Shown here: in pieces, positions 35,776 through 47,073 of the stretch | Layout of the letters: each line of letters starts with the position of its first letter | How positions within the stretch are numbered: position 1 is the first letter of the stretch | Origin: Asterella californica | Lineage: Eukaryota > Streptophyta > Marchantiopsida > Marchantiales > Aytoniaceae | DNA: 64,000 bases | Direction of reading: 5' to 3' | Assembly: GCA_036924285.1 (NCBI GenBank) | Contig: JAYKYS010000007.1 | Coordinates: 2,790,001-2,854,000, forward strand | The notes under the pieces: model-generated | What the model was told of the DNA's origin: nothing | What the model saw: only the letters and a program-made list of their open reading frames with translations | Databases searched by the model: none | Position numbers and translations under genes: made by a program

Positions 35776-36162
35776 TTGCGAGAGGTTCTTGGGATTGCCA
35801 AGAGGGAGTTTCATGATGTCATTATTGACACCATCAAACGAAAAAGACAATTGGCAGGAGAAACCGCTGTGTCTAATGCATTAGACACAAGGATATCAAG
35901 AGAGGAAGAGTTAGAACTAGCTCAATGCTGCATCAATCGCAAGGTTCGGTTTGAGGATGATAACGATGACAAGGTCCCTAGCCATTACACTAGAGGACAT
36001 TGGGCTAGAGCTACTAGCGAAGCCTTAGTGAAGGTAGGAGAGATGACAGATCCAGTGGTTGCTCTCATTGATCATGGATCAAAGATCAATATTGTCTCTA
36101 AGGACATCTACAAGCAAGGTGGATGGCCTGTTGATATAGATCATGGTTGGCAGGAGTTGTGA
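35776..36162 (+). pseudogene. Gag C-terminus and aspartic protease of element A
   Basis: It contains FTLREVLGIAKREFHDVIID, matching the last part of the element B gag, then the protease core VALIDHGSKINIVS. The catalytic triad reads Asp-His-Gly (36070-36078) where most retropepsins have Asp-Ser/Thr-Gly. The frame breaks at about 36160, so the protease is truncated. Confidence 0.8.
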
Positions 36163-37679
36163 GATTTTCTGGGAGTGGATTTGCTACACATACACGACTT
36201 GCTGACTTGCAGAAGTGGGAGCAGAAGGTTGTGCGAAAAACTGAAAAAGACCTAAAGAGAGTTGGTGTGCTTGAAGAGGATGATAAGATAGAAGGTGTTT
36301 ATTTGGAGTTAGGATTGGGAGATTTCATCGATGAGCTTGCTATGCATGAGCAAGAAGATGAGGATCATGTGGTGGAAGTACACTCTAGGGAGCTCTATAC
36401 AACTATAGAGTCATTCTTAGATCCTGAAGTTAGAGTTGACACTAGGTACAAAACAGTAGACAAGAAGGTAAAACCTGTTGCTCAACCATTACCTAGTGAT
36501 TCTAACCAGCGAGTCCAACAATCTTCGAAGGAGAAAAGCTTAAGAGATCTTAGCCGGGTCGGTCACAAGTTCACTGAAGCTACGGTCAAGGAGTTGAAGG
36601 TTGGTTCTGCAGATTTTCTTTTACCTGTGGAGGAGAATAGGTTTAGGGAGATGTTAACTAGGCACAGGAAAGCTTTTGCTTTTGAAGCCTCAGAAATAGG
36701 ATGTGTAGATCCTAGCATTGTGACACCAATGATCGTATTCACAGTTCCACATGCTCCTTGGGACTTGAGGTCAATTCCTGTACCTAGAGCGCATCTACCG
36801 AAACTCCTAGAGCTCTTGAAGGAGAAGATGCAGATGAAGATCTTGGAACCATCATTTGCACCATACTCTAGTCGTTGGTTTACAATACCTAAGAAGAGTG
36901 GTGCATTACGATTCATCCAAGATATGCAACATGTGAACCAAGTGACCATCAGAAATACAGGCATAGGACCTATTGTCGGAGGGTTTGCTGAAGCGTTTGC
37001 TGGGAGAGTTATTTACTCTATAGGAGATCTTTATTCTGGATACGATCAGTTTCAACTTGCTGAACAGAGTAGTGATATCACCACCATGAGGACACCGTTG
37101 GGGTTGGTCAGAATGTGCACGCTACCACAAGGAGCAACAAACTCGGTAGCGCACACGATGAACGAGATGAACAAGGTTCTTCGTGAGTTCATTCTTGAGA
37201 AGACCATGCCTTTCTTGGATGACATTCCAATTAAGGGATGCGTTGAGGAGGAGAAAGATGAGACAATGGATCAGAAGGGGTGTAGAAACTTTGTTGCTGA
37301 TCACATTTCAGATTGTGATAAAATCTTATCACGACTTGAAGAGGCGCACTTGACACTATCAGGTGCCAAGTCTTCATTTGGAGTGCGAGAGGTTGTGATT
37401 GTGGGGCACCTATGTGGATGGTTTGGACGCAAACCTGATCCCAGTAAAGTGGATGCCATACAACGGATGAAGGATACTTGTGGTTCAACAACAGAGGTGA
37501 GAAGGTTTCTTGGAGCTTGTGTCTTCTATCATGTGTGGATTTCACATTTTGCACATGTGGCTGATCCTCTTTATGATCTGTTGAGAAAGCACAGGAGGTT
37601 TGCATGGGAGGAGAGGCATACTGAGGCGATTCAGAGATTGAAGCAGTTGTTATCTTCTCCGCATGTACTCGTCGTGTGA
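36147..37679 (+). pseudogene. Reverse transcriptase of element A
   Basis: The RT palm runs from about 36770 to 37420, with KSGALRFIQDMQHVN, the catalytic-Asp motif IGDLYSGYDQF, LPQGATNSVAHTMNEM, and FLDDIPIKG (37211-37222) as the YxDD box. The thumb/connection segment ending RKPDPSKVDAIQRMKD follows. The catalytic aspartates are present. It is frameshifted from the protease on its left and from RNase H on its right. The LPQGATNS and DDIPIKG words differ from those of elements C and D (MPFGLCNAPATFQ). Confidence 0.9.
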
Positions 37680-38212
37680 GCTATGAGGATAGCAAACCAG
37701 TGATACTTACTGTTGATACTAGTCCGATAGCCATTGGATGGGCAGTAGGACAGGATGATGAAGAAGAGAATCGGTTTGCAGTCAGATTTGGAGCAAAGGT
37801 GTTGAGTGAGCGACATAGAAACTATCCTCAAGTGAAGAGAGAGTTATGGGGAGTAGTTACAGCTATGAAAGCTGAAAAGGACTATTTGATTGGAGCGCCA
37901 GTAATAGTAGAAACAGATTGTTTACCACTATTAGGGATGATTACAAATTGTAACACCCCTGATATTGCTATGCTACGCTGGATTGCTTACATCAAGTCCT
38001 TAAACCCTGAGTTCCGACACATAGCGGGGAAGAACAATCCAGTAGCTGATATGTTATCTCGTGCGAGGTATGAGGATGAGGAGGAGATGATAGAAGATAC
38101 AGAAGACGTTGGTACTACTGTTTTCTGTAGAGCTCAAGGAGGTGAGAGTGAGCATTCGAAACCGTTCATGAAGGAGCTATATGAAGGAGAATGGACTAAG
38201 CTTGTTGACTAG
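37676..38212 (+). pseudogene. RNase H of element A
   Basis: It has the RNase H residues in order: VDTSPIAIGW (Asp), QVKRELWG (Glu), VIVETDCLPL (Asp) and NPVADMLSRA (Asp). It is frameshifted relative to the RT upstream and the integrase downstream. It would degrade RNA in the RNA:DNA hybrid during reverse transcription. Confidence 0.88.
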
Positions 38213-39554
38213 ACAGCCAGGATGGAGTGATGCCCACTTTAAACAAATCAGGAGGAAGGCTTATAACTACTTGCTACAAAGTGGTTATTTGTGGAAACAT
38301 GCTAAGCAAAGTGGTAAGATGCCACAAAGGGTTGTGTGTAAAGTTGACATGCAAAAGTTACTCATGCAGGAGTTTCATGAGAGCTTGTGGGCAGGACATA
38401 AAGGTATTTATGCCACCTTTACAAAGCTGAAGGAGAGATATTGGTGGTATAACATGTACAGAGATGTAGTTCAATTTGTGGAGACATGCCAAACTTGTCA
38501 AGAGTATTCAAGAATTCGGCATCGAGATGGATTACATCCTACTTATCCACTTGCAATGCATTATAAGTGGGTAGTAGATCTTGTTATTATGCCAGTTGGT
38601 ATATGGCAGATGCGATACTTAGTTTTGGCACGTGAGGATTTGTCCAACCAAGTGGAAGGGCGAGCCTTACGGACAAAATCCACAAAGGGAGTCTGCAAAT
38701 TCTTGTTGGAAGATGTGATTTGTAGATATGGTTGTGTTGGGAAGATCACAGCTGATCGAGAGGAGCTGAACAATGAGGAGGCTAAAGTGTTCTTCAAGAG
38801 GTGTGGTGTGAAGTTAGCTCTCACCACAGCCTACAATCCGGAGGGTAATGCGAAGAGTGAACGTGGTCATCCTCCTATTGTGAAAGCTATTGTGAAAGCT
38901 TGCAAGGGGAGGGCAAGAGAATGACCAAGATTTCTTCCGTTTGCATTATGGGCTGATCGTTCGACTCATAGTTCAGTTACGGAATATATGCCGGTGGAGT
39001 TGATGCAGGGGCAGAAACCTATCATGCCCATTGAGGAGCACATACCCACTTGGAGTGTTCTACCTTGGGAGGATGCTATGTCTACGGAAGATCTTCTTGC
39101 TGTCGGAATTCGTCAACTAGAGAGGAGACCTGAAGATGTAGAGATCGCATTGGAGAAGCTGAAAGAGGCGCGCTTGAGAAACAAAGACAGATTTGATAAG
39201 CATCACCGATTAAGGCCGAAGGAGATTAAAGAAGGAGATTGGGTGTTGGTCTACGATAGTAGCTTGGACAACCAACACAGTGCGCTTCGAAAATTCTCTA
39301 AGCGATGGTTTGGCCCGTATATGGTTCTTGTCGTGCTTGAGAATGCCACATATTCACTAAGAGAGCTTGATGAGGCAGAGCTCAAGGTTCCCATTGCAGG
39401 CAAGCGTGTGAAACTCTTCAAGGAGCGAGATGAAGGGATAAGCATGGAGGAAGTCGGAGAAGAGTTTGATATCTTGGATGATGACGGAGAAGATTTGGAT
39501 GACGAAGATATTACTAGCGACAACATCAGTGAAGAAGACGAAGATATAGTGTGA
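38181..39554 (+). pseudogene. Integrase of element A with acidic C-terminal tail
   Basis: The HHCC zinc domain (HESLWAGHKG to CQTCQEY) is followed by the catalytic core: KWVVDLVIMP (Asp), KITADREEL (Asp) and YNPEGNAKSERGH (Glu). An in-frame TGA at 38922-38924 interrupts the frame, which resumes in the same phase. The C-terminal domain has a GPY-type motif (KRWFGPYMVL). The last 40 or so residues are strongly acidic (DDDGEDLDDEDIT). No chromodomain was seen. The DDE core would insert the element. Confidence 0.88.
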
Positions 39555-39605
39555 TGCCGACCACAACTTGTGAGTGTTGGCGCATACCAGAGGATGCGCA
39601 GGTTT

Positions 39606-39617
39606 AGAAAGGGTGGA
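39606..39617 (+). other. Polypurine tract of element A
   Basis: AGAAAGGGTGGA directly precedes the 3' LTR start. Element B has GGAGGGGGTGGA at the same place. It is the expected plus-strand primer site. Confidence 0.75.
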
Positions 39618-42020
39618 TGTCGTGTTGTGGTTCGGCTCCTGTGTGAAATTCTTGTGTAACCTATGTTGTGTTTCTTTTTTGTGTTTCGTGAACTGTATCG
39701 CGTAACTCGCCGAACGGTGTGATGAATGTCACGTTTGTGATTATTTGTTTAAGTGATTGCACGGTAGAGGAACGTGCCAAGTCATCGATCTGTGCGCGTT
39801 CACTTCAGTGGTCCTTGTCATCGCATTTGTGTATAAAATGGTGGGTCGAAGATTCATACGGCATTCTCTCAACGGGCGATTCATGCGGGTTCTCGGTGGT
39901 CTGCATGGAGGAGTGAAGAACTGCAGGAGTGGTGGTTATGGACGGAGGGGTGTTACCGGCTCCGGATCTTTCTTTCCTGAATCCGTTTCACATCAAGCTT
40001 CATTGCATCCACCGTGATCACTTTCGACAGTGGTTAGTTGTATACTTTGATGATGAATTCATGGGAAGAATGATGGAGTTACAACTTCCGGTGATCCTTC
40101 CGATCGTAACATACGAAGAGACTTGGGATATGACGGTGTACATTTTGTTGTGAGGAACAATGGATCTCAACTATCCATCGAGCATTTCTTTCAACCTTTG
40201 GGTCGATGTCCGGTGTCACTGCAGACCGAAGATCAATCATGGGGCTTGGATCGTGAGAAACTTCGAGCAAGAATATTACAATCGAGTGATAGCTTCACCG
40301 TTTCCTTTTGTCATACCTTTTATTGTAGAACGTTTCCAGGTTGTAATATTGACGTTGTATTAGTTTGCGACTCATTGGTTTCATTCTGGTTGAGCGCTTT
40401 TGTGTAGTTACGGACCGCAAAGAATCCTTCGACATATCTGAAGGATTTTTCTGAGGTCTTAGAGTCTTGTTGATGTCTTATGTCTCCTTGGGAGTAAAAT
40501 TTCGTTCTAAGGGAAAAGTTAAGAGGAGAAAGACAAAAAGTAAAGCTCTTTTTGCTCTTATTGGTCCATTTTTGGACCAATGGTGTTCTAGCTGATCCTC
40601 GCAACGTTTCTGTGGTTTCTGGAGGCTTCGGAGGTCCATTCGCAAAACGAAGGGTATGGTTGGAGAGCCCTCGACCGGGGCTACAATCTGGGATGAAGAA
40701 TCGGTCGATTTGATGGAAGTATGAGCACGTTATGATCGATTGAGTGGAGGGGGGTAGAATTCGGACCTACCGCTACATTTCTGGTTGTTCTGAGAGACTC
40801 GCGAAGAGTTTTGAGGAGCTGTCTGTTGGGTTGGAGAGCTGACGACGTGCTGGTCATTTTGATATCAATTTCGTCAGGTTCTTGATCGATTTGGATTCTG
40901 AACCGACCGATTGAAGTTGAGAAGTGTAGACGGGATAAGGCGGGGACAGCGAACTGTGATAGCCATGGATAGTTTGCTATTGCTTAAGTTTTGAGTCGAA
41001 TTTCTGAGTGAAACTTTCTAAGATTGAAGCATGTCTTATCAGTAAGATACTTGGGAAGTTTCGCCTCAAATGGTCGAGTAGTTTGTTCAGAATCTTGGAT
41101 CAAGTGTACCTGGGTCTGTAAAGCTCTGAAGTTAGCACAGATTACGGTTTGATCCATATCCGAGAATTGGTTTAAGATTTCGACCTGTAAATTGTTCAGG
41201 GTAGGAGTGAAGGGTCCAATCAAGCTTCCTGTGAAGTTTGATCATCATTGGTCAATTGGTTTTGGAGGACTGAGGTCTCAAAGTTCAAAGATACTTCTGT
41301 TATTAGCAATTTCGGGTTTTTTTGGTATCATCTATGGTCATTTTGGTCATTTTCGATCAATTTGGAGAGGAGTTTGTTGCTAAAACTGCCATGCCTGCAT
41401 ACAACTCGACATTGGAGGGTGTGGGGCTGATTTCAGCTCTTGGTGATGAAGGAGAACGGAGTCGTCATGAATCTTAAGCCGCTGTTTGGGTTCTCGGAGC
41501 TGCCAGGTATTACCGCTGTTGGTGCTATATTGAGATCTGAGTAGTGCCTTGAAGCATGCATGCTTTATCTTGCTGGAATGCTTGATAGGCCAGGGTGTAC
41601 AACAAGTTGTATCGATACTCTATCAAGTTGATTGAGTGATCTTGTAGCATCTTCTGGTTGTACTATGAAGTTGTGATAGTTGGATTGATGGGCAGTTAGC
41701 GTCGCTGGGGAGCTATTTCAGAAGTCATGCTTCTAGTGATATAGAGGAATAACTTCAGTTAGATAGTACAGAGCTGAGTACTTTTAGTTAGAGTACAAAA
41801 GATCTGTTTGTAACACAAGTTTATGCAACTTATACGTAACCTTGGATCTAGCAAGCTGTAAATTTGAGCCGAGCAGATACAAGGTCACTCGGGCTAGAAG
41901 AGTAGATAGTGAAACATTTGAGTGGAAACATCCAGATCTAGATCCAACCTTGTCAATCCACATACGTCTGCACAGCCATATACCCAATGTATTCCTAGAC
42001 AGAAAAACACTTATACGATA
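39618..42020 (+). mobile_element. Family A 3' LTR
   Basis: It starts TGTCGTGTTGTGG and ends CTTATACGATA, 2403 bp, and pairs with 31646-34045. It holds the best-preserved B3-like ORF and a TATA box at 39832-39838. Confidence 0.93.
39938..40363 (+). pseudogene. B3-like ORF in the 3' LTR of element A (142 codons including the stop, one internal TGA)
   Basis: One frame runs from ATG 39938 to TAG 40361-40363, interrupted only by TGA 40151-40153. Blocks are NPFHIKLHCIHRDHFRQWLV, ELQLPVILPIVTYEETWDMT, then after the stop FNLWVDVRCHC, KINHGAWIVRNFEQEYYNRV and ERFQVVIL. The alternation of hydrophobic strands, the W-x-V and GAW-x-x-x-x-F motifs and the closing FQVVIL resemble B3 transcription-factor domains of plants. 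If right, the LTR carries a DNA-binding protein, perhaps acting on its own promoter. An unrelated small fold cannot be excluded. Confidence 0.55.
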
Positions 42021-42024
42021 CCGT
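42021..42024. repeat. 4-bp target duplication CCGT, right of element A
   Basis: CCGT follows the LTR end CGATA at 42020. After it the family C LTR resumes with GAAGGTGAATGCCG, as in the solo LTR near 15420. Confidence 0.95.
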
Positions 42025-42546
42025 GAAGGTGAATGCCGTTGTAGTGCTGCAAGAAGACTATTTCCGTAGGCAGAAGCCTGGGAAGGCTACAAGGGGCATA
42101 CACCCTGTGATTAATCTAACCCGTTGGAACGTGAGTGCGAGAGTAAGGTGTAACATCCGTGCTAGTCGACTTCTGCGAAGCAGGACATTCTTCTGAAGGT
42201 GTGAGAAGACGAGCTGAACCCCCAGAAGACGAAAATCGCTTCGGAAAGACGGTATCGAGAAGACCGGAAGAAGCAACCTGGAAGCAGGAAGATCGTCTTC
42301 CCGAGCTTCTCGGTGATTAGTTGTGTGATATTTTAGTTAGTGGTCGTTTGTTTAGGTCCAGAGCACCTTTTGGAGTCTCTGGAAGACGTGTGGTTTTGTG
42401 AGAAGACGGGATTTATAGACAAAACCCGTGTGTTTGTGTGTTTGAACATATCTTAGAACTTAGAGCAGCGTTACTTGTGCAAATCCTCTGTGGGAACGAT
42501 ATCTTGTATACTAAATGGGCAAAAGGAGTAATCCTGTGTCACTACA
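42025..42546 (+). mobile_element. Family C 5' LTR, second part
   Basis: The LTR resumes as GAAGGTGAATGCCG and ends GTGTCACTACA. It aligns with about 15415-15885 of the solo LTR and contains the shared GTGTTTGTGTGTTTGAACA stretch. The next 18 bases lead to the primer site. Confidence 0.9.
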
Positions 42547-42564
42547 TATAGTGAGCACTATTTT

Positions 42565-42582
42565 TGGCGCCGCTGCCGAGGA
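42565..42582 (+). other. Primer binding site of element C (tRNA-Asp type)
   Basis: TGGCGCCGCTGCCGAGGA is close to the complement of the 3' end of plant tRNA-Asp, a primer used by many plant Ty3/gypsy elements. It differs from the usual plant form at about two positions. It lies 18 bases after the LTR end. Confidence 0.8.
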
Positions 42583-42924
42583 TTTCATCTTAGTAATTTT
42601 TGTTCTAAGCTTCCTGGATCTGTGTGCCAGTAGTTAGTTCATTCCGAACTAACTTCGATTGTAGTTGAATGTGTTGTGGGACTCCATCTTGCTAGAAGAC
42701 AGGAACCGCAACCAGAAGCTGATAAGATACATCAGGGAGAGTTGGAAGAAGCCGCTTCCCTGCTTCTAAGAGTTCTTGGAAGACTCGATCTTGGAAGACT
42801 GCAGTGAGTACAACAGAAAGCAGGAGAAGAAGACGTTCCGAACCTGTGATCGGTTGTTTAGACATCCAGTCTTCCGGATCTAGTGGTAGAAGAAGAGGGA
42901 CATTTGTTCTCAGTACTCTGGTGG

Positions 42925-45753
42925 ATGTCTCCGATCAGAGGAAGAAGCAGAAGACGCACGGGTAAAGATCATGAGTGGGTAAATTCACCCCAGCGAATCG
43001 CTTCTAGAGAGCAACGGATATCCCTGAGACGAAGGAAAGAAGAAGAGCTCAGGAAGATCCGATCAGTAGAGTTGGAAGAGCCTTCCATCTCGAGCATAAT
43101 CTTTGGCGAAGACAGAAGCCAACCGGGTGATCACGTATACAAAGTGGATTTTGGTACTGGTTACTCGGAAGACGTCTTCTCAAGTGCGGAAGAAGCTTCT
43201 CAAGGTGAGGGAAGACTGGAGGAGATCGTTCCAGACGTCTCGGAAGATAGCAGTGACAGTAGCTCTGACTCAGAAGACGACCTTCGTGATTCAGATAGGC
43301 CTGGACCTTCGAGAAGACCATCTCCACCACCTGGACCTGAAGGAGGAAGAAGTTGGCAGTCGCACCAGCCGGTAGTCGACATGGCTTCCCACACTCGACA
43401 GAAGTACCATCTGTACGACGATGATGCTGACGCGGACGACTTCATCACGATGTTCGAGACCATCTCTCGATCCAACAAGGAAGACGCAGATGTCGACAGA
43501 CTCCGGATATTTCCTAGTCTGATCGTAAGGAAGGGAAGGAAATGGATGAGTAAGATGTTGGATGATGGTGTAGTAATGGCCGCTTGGGCTACTCTGAAGG
43601 CAGCTTTTCTGAAGAGGTTTAGAGGAGTGGGCTATGATCGGATGACCCTCATAGAACTTCAGAGACTCGAACGGAAGAAGAAAGAGACACTGCGGGATTA
43701 CACCGAGAGGTTTGAAGACCTCCTGGATCACATCCCTCCGAACCAAGGAAGACCCGGTTATTGTGCTCAGCAAGTTGTGGACTAGTACTTGGGAGGATTG
43801 TCTCAGGATATGGAATTGTACTGCAGAAGAGGAGGTGATGATTTAGTAGAAGTACAGAAGTATGCCGAGCAGTATGAAACCTCGAGCATCACTCAGAATA
43901 TGACGAAAGACAAGGAGAAGACCTCGAAGAAGTCGAAGAAGTCGAAGAAGTCTTCTAGGAAGTCCAAGAGGAAGTCCAAGTCCACTGAAACTGATAATAG
44001 TGATTTGAAAGCATCCTCTACTTCTGAAGAGTCTACTGTCAAAAGTTCAGAATCCAAATCTGAACAAGAGAAGAAGACGCGGAAGAAGAAGAAGGAGAAG
44101 ACGCGAGCAAGGGAGGAAGTTGTGCAGAAGATGCCTCAAACTCAGATCATACAGTCTGCACCTGATCTCCGTATCGATGAGGTTCTGAAGCAGTTTGCCG
44201 ACCTGAAAGTTCATCTTCTGAACCAGAAGGACAAGCGGAAACAACCTACGGCTTCCCGGCCAAACCTTTGGTGTAATCTTTGTAACTCTTCCGGGCACAC
44301 CAGAGATCAGTGTACGCAGGACCAAGCTGTCAACTGGGCAGGATGAGAAGAAGACGATGAGGGATATCTACACGATCCGAGTGGGGAAACCTGCTATAGG
44401 ATCGAGACGATACAACCCTTCACTCCTACGTCTCCCGCCCAATATAATCGTTATGTACCTAAGCATAGAGCTAGCAATGTACAGACTAGGACACCTTGGC
44501 AACCTTCTTCATCACAACGACCTCTCAACCCTCTTCCTGGAGCATGCAATAATTGTGGAGAGACAGGACACTGGTGGTCCACTTGTCCTCATCCGAGAAG
44601 ACAGATTGGGCAAGTGCCCTTGTGTGGGAACTGTAAGGAAGCCGGTCATTTCACAGGAAATTGTCCTCAAACCTTACGGCCACGACAAATGGTTAGATTT
44701 GCAGAGACCACGCCTCCTGCAGAAGCTGCATCGACTTCTAAACTCGAGTTAGCAGTGGTACAGCACATCACGGTAGAAGAAAAAGATCATGGGGATTGTA
44801 CGGATTGTCTCTATATCGAGGAAGACGAACCGGACCCCGGGAAGCGCGAAGGAAAGGAACCCCAGCTGCAGAAGACGACTGCAGCTCAAAAGACGAAGTC
44901 ACTTGAGGCAGCTTCTTCTTTCACTTTGGCGGATGGCACTGTTTGGAGCCCTAGTCCGGATTCAAACAGTTGGCCTCCCGAAGAAGTCTTGGACAAAGCG
45001 GTGTTCAAGGTAAGTATCAGAAGCAAAGGGAAGTTAGAATCTCGTCAGAAGGAGATCAAGAAGAAGAAGCAGCAAAAGGAGAGGTCATCTTCTCTTGAGC
45101 GGCCATCTTCTCCTACTTACGACCGAGAAGATCCGAAGTACTTTGCTCTTGACATTAGGCAAGAGGTTGAAGCGATCATGCAAGAAGAGCTGGAGAAGAG
45201 ACGGAAGATAGTACAGCAGCTTCTTACACCGACTACGACAGCCCCTGTCTCATGGGAACAGCCCCCAGTCGAGAGAAGACACTCTTCTGGTCTTCCACCC
45301 AAGGAAGCAGCCACTACATCTTCTTTGTTGGAAACACCAGTCACTCTTCTGAAAAGATCTCCTTACGACTTCTTGCGAGACTTGTGGAATCAGAAGACGG
45401 ATGTAACCTTTCAACAGTTGTTGGATGACAACGCTGGTTACAGGAAATTGTTACAATCTATGCTTCGAGGATCGAGGAAGAGGAGGACAGCTAAACTTCC
45501 CAAGAGCACCCCGATCCTAAGGATAGAGCATGAGGACTTGGGAGCCCCAGAACTTGATATGGAGATCCATGGCTGTCTTCTGAAGAAGGTACCCATTGAT
45601 TCCGGCTCCGGAGTTAACATCATGACTGAAGAAACGACACACGCCCTAGGCTTCACTGAGTTCCAGCCTACTCCGAGAATTCTCAGAATGACGGACCAGA
45701 CCAGAAAGGGACCTTTGGGGCAACTGAAAGATGTCTTAACGGTAATAGGTTGA
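42925..45753 (+). pseudogene. Gag and protease of element C (stops at 43783, 44344 and 45751)
   Basis: The frame opens at ATG 42925 (MSPIRGRSRRRTGK). The capsid (retrotransposon gag) domain lies at about 43380-43880 (DDADADDFITMFETI, WATLKAAFLKRFRG, LRDYTERFEDLLDHI). A Lys/Ser/Glu-rich linker follows. Three CCHC knuckles come next: CNLCNSSGHTRDQC (about 44273), CNNCGETGHWWSTC (about 44544) and CGNCKEAGHFTGNC (about 44620). The protease core PIDSGSGVNIM has DSG at 45598-45606. Stops are TAG 43783-43785, TGA 44344-44346 and TGA 45751-45753, with no frameshift. Gag forms the particle and the protease cuts the polyprotein. Confidence 0.9.
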
Positions 45754-47073
45754 GTATCTTTTTACCTCACTTACATCATTTTGCGACCTGTAGCAAAGGT
45801 TGGTTATCAAGTGTTGATAGGAAGACCACGGCTGTATGCTGCCAATGTAAATACCGACTGGAGAAGACATCGTTTAAGATTTCCCAATCCTACATCCAAG
45901 CCAGGTGAGAAGACTAAGGTCTCGCTTCCTTGGATCAAGATTGGACACCAAGGTGAAACTCCTTCTACAACAGAGGGGTACACTTCAGAAGACTCAGCTG
46001 CGTCTTCTGACAGTGATGAACGGTATAATGAGTTTGTGGTGAATAACTTGTGTACTACAGAAGTAGCAGAGAGAGCAGAAGATGTGATCTGTGGATACAT
46101 TGAGTGCTACGAGATTGCGGAAGAAGAGCTTCCAGAAGACGAAAGTATCGTCTTCTCTTCGGAAGATCCGATAGTTGGTCTTCCAGAAGACGAATCTGAA
46201 CCGGAAGAAGCTCCCAAACCGGAATACTTTGGTGCCAGTGAGTACAGTCACACTGAAGGAATGGTAAACCCGGATGATCTTCAAGAAATGGAGGTTGCTC
46301 CCGGGAAGAAGCTGAAGCTTTCCAAGGTGATCGAGGGCCAGCAGTTGGAAGACTTTCGAGAACTTCTGACGGAGTTCCAGGACGTCTTCGCATGGACCAT
46401 AGAAGACATGAAGGGCATACCTCGAGAGTTGGGAGAGCATCGCATTGACTTGCTGGAAGGCGTTGTTCCCGCACGGCAGAGGCAGTATCGGCTCAACCCC
46501 AAGTACTCGCTTCTGGTGAAGGACCAGATCGACCAATACCTGAAGGCGGGAGTCATCTTCCCAGTACTTAGCAGTGAGTGGGTAGCTCCTATTGTCATCG
46601 TGCTGAAGAAGCAGACGGGGAAGATCCGAGTGTGTCAAGACTTCCGGAAGCTGAACTTGGCCACAAAGAAGGATCATCATCCTTTACCATTCACCGACTC
46701 TGTGTTAGACCAGGTAGCAGGGCATGAGTTCTACAGCTTCCTGGATGGGTATTCTGGGTACAACCAAGTTTCAATCAGAGAAGAAGACAAGTCGAAAACC
46801 ACTTTCACTACTGATTGGGGCACGTACGTGTACAATCAAATGCCGTTTGGTTTATGCAACGCACCCGCCACATTCCAGAGATTGATGATTACAATCTTCA
46901 AGGAGTATCTTCGCACTTTCATGGAGATCATCTTGGATGACTTTTGTGTGTTTGGATCGAGAGAAGATCACCTGATATTTCTAAGGAAGTGTTTTTTGAA
47001 GTGTAGGGAACATCGTTTGGCTCTTCACCCTGAGAAGTGCTTCTTTGGTATGTCAGAAGGAATTTTGCTATGA
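45754..47073 (+). pseudogene. Reverse transcriptase of element C
   Basis: It is in the same frame as gag. After an acidic linker (about 45990-46260) comes the RT: EHRIDLLEGVVPARQRQYRL, SSEWVAPIVIVLKK, KIRVCQDFRKLNLATKKD, the catalytic FLDGYSGYNQV, QMPFGLCNAPATFQRLM, and ILDDF (46933-46941) as the YxDD box. It ends at a TGA (47071-47073) where a glycine codon is expected in the conserved LLGH-type turn. The catalytic residues are intact. Confidence 0.93.

Larger units (their letters stand above)
31646..42020 (+). mobile_element. Complete Ty3/gypsy element, family A (10.4 kb)
   Basis: LTRs 31646-34045 (2400 bp) and 39618-42020 (2403 bp) flank gag and pol. LTR ends are TGTCATG/TGTCGTG and ACGATA, so the element ends in TA, not the usual CA. 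The primer site is 34048-34065 and the polypurine tract 39606-39617. Pol order is PR-RT-RNaseH-IN. RT has FLDDIPIKG and the protease has DHG; both recall a Ty3/gypsy lineage best known to me from fungi. Pol is broken by several frameshifts and one stop, and the LTRs differ by a few percent, so it is not recent. It sits in the 5' LTR of element C. Confidence 0.95.

Noticed and set aside
43783..43785. Programmed readthrough stop in element C
   Set aside because: Four more stops follow in the same frame, and this one is in the middle of the capsid domain.
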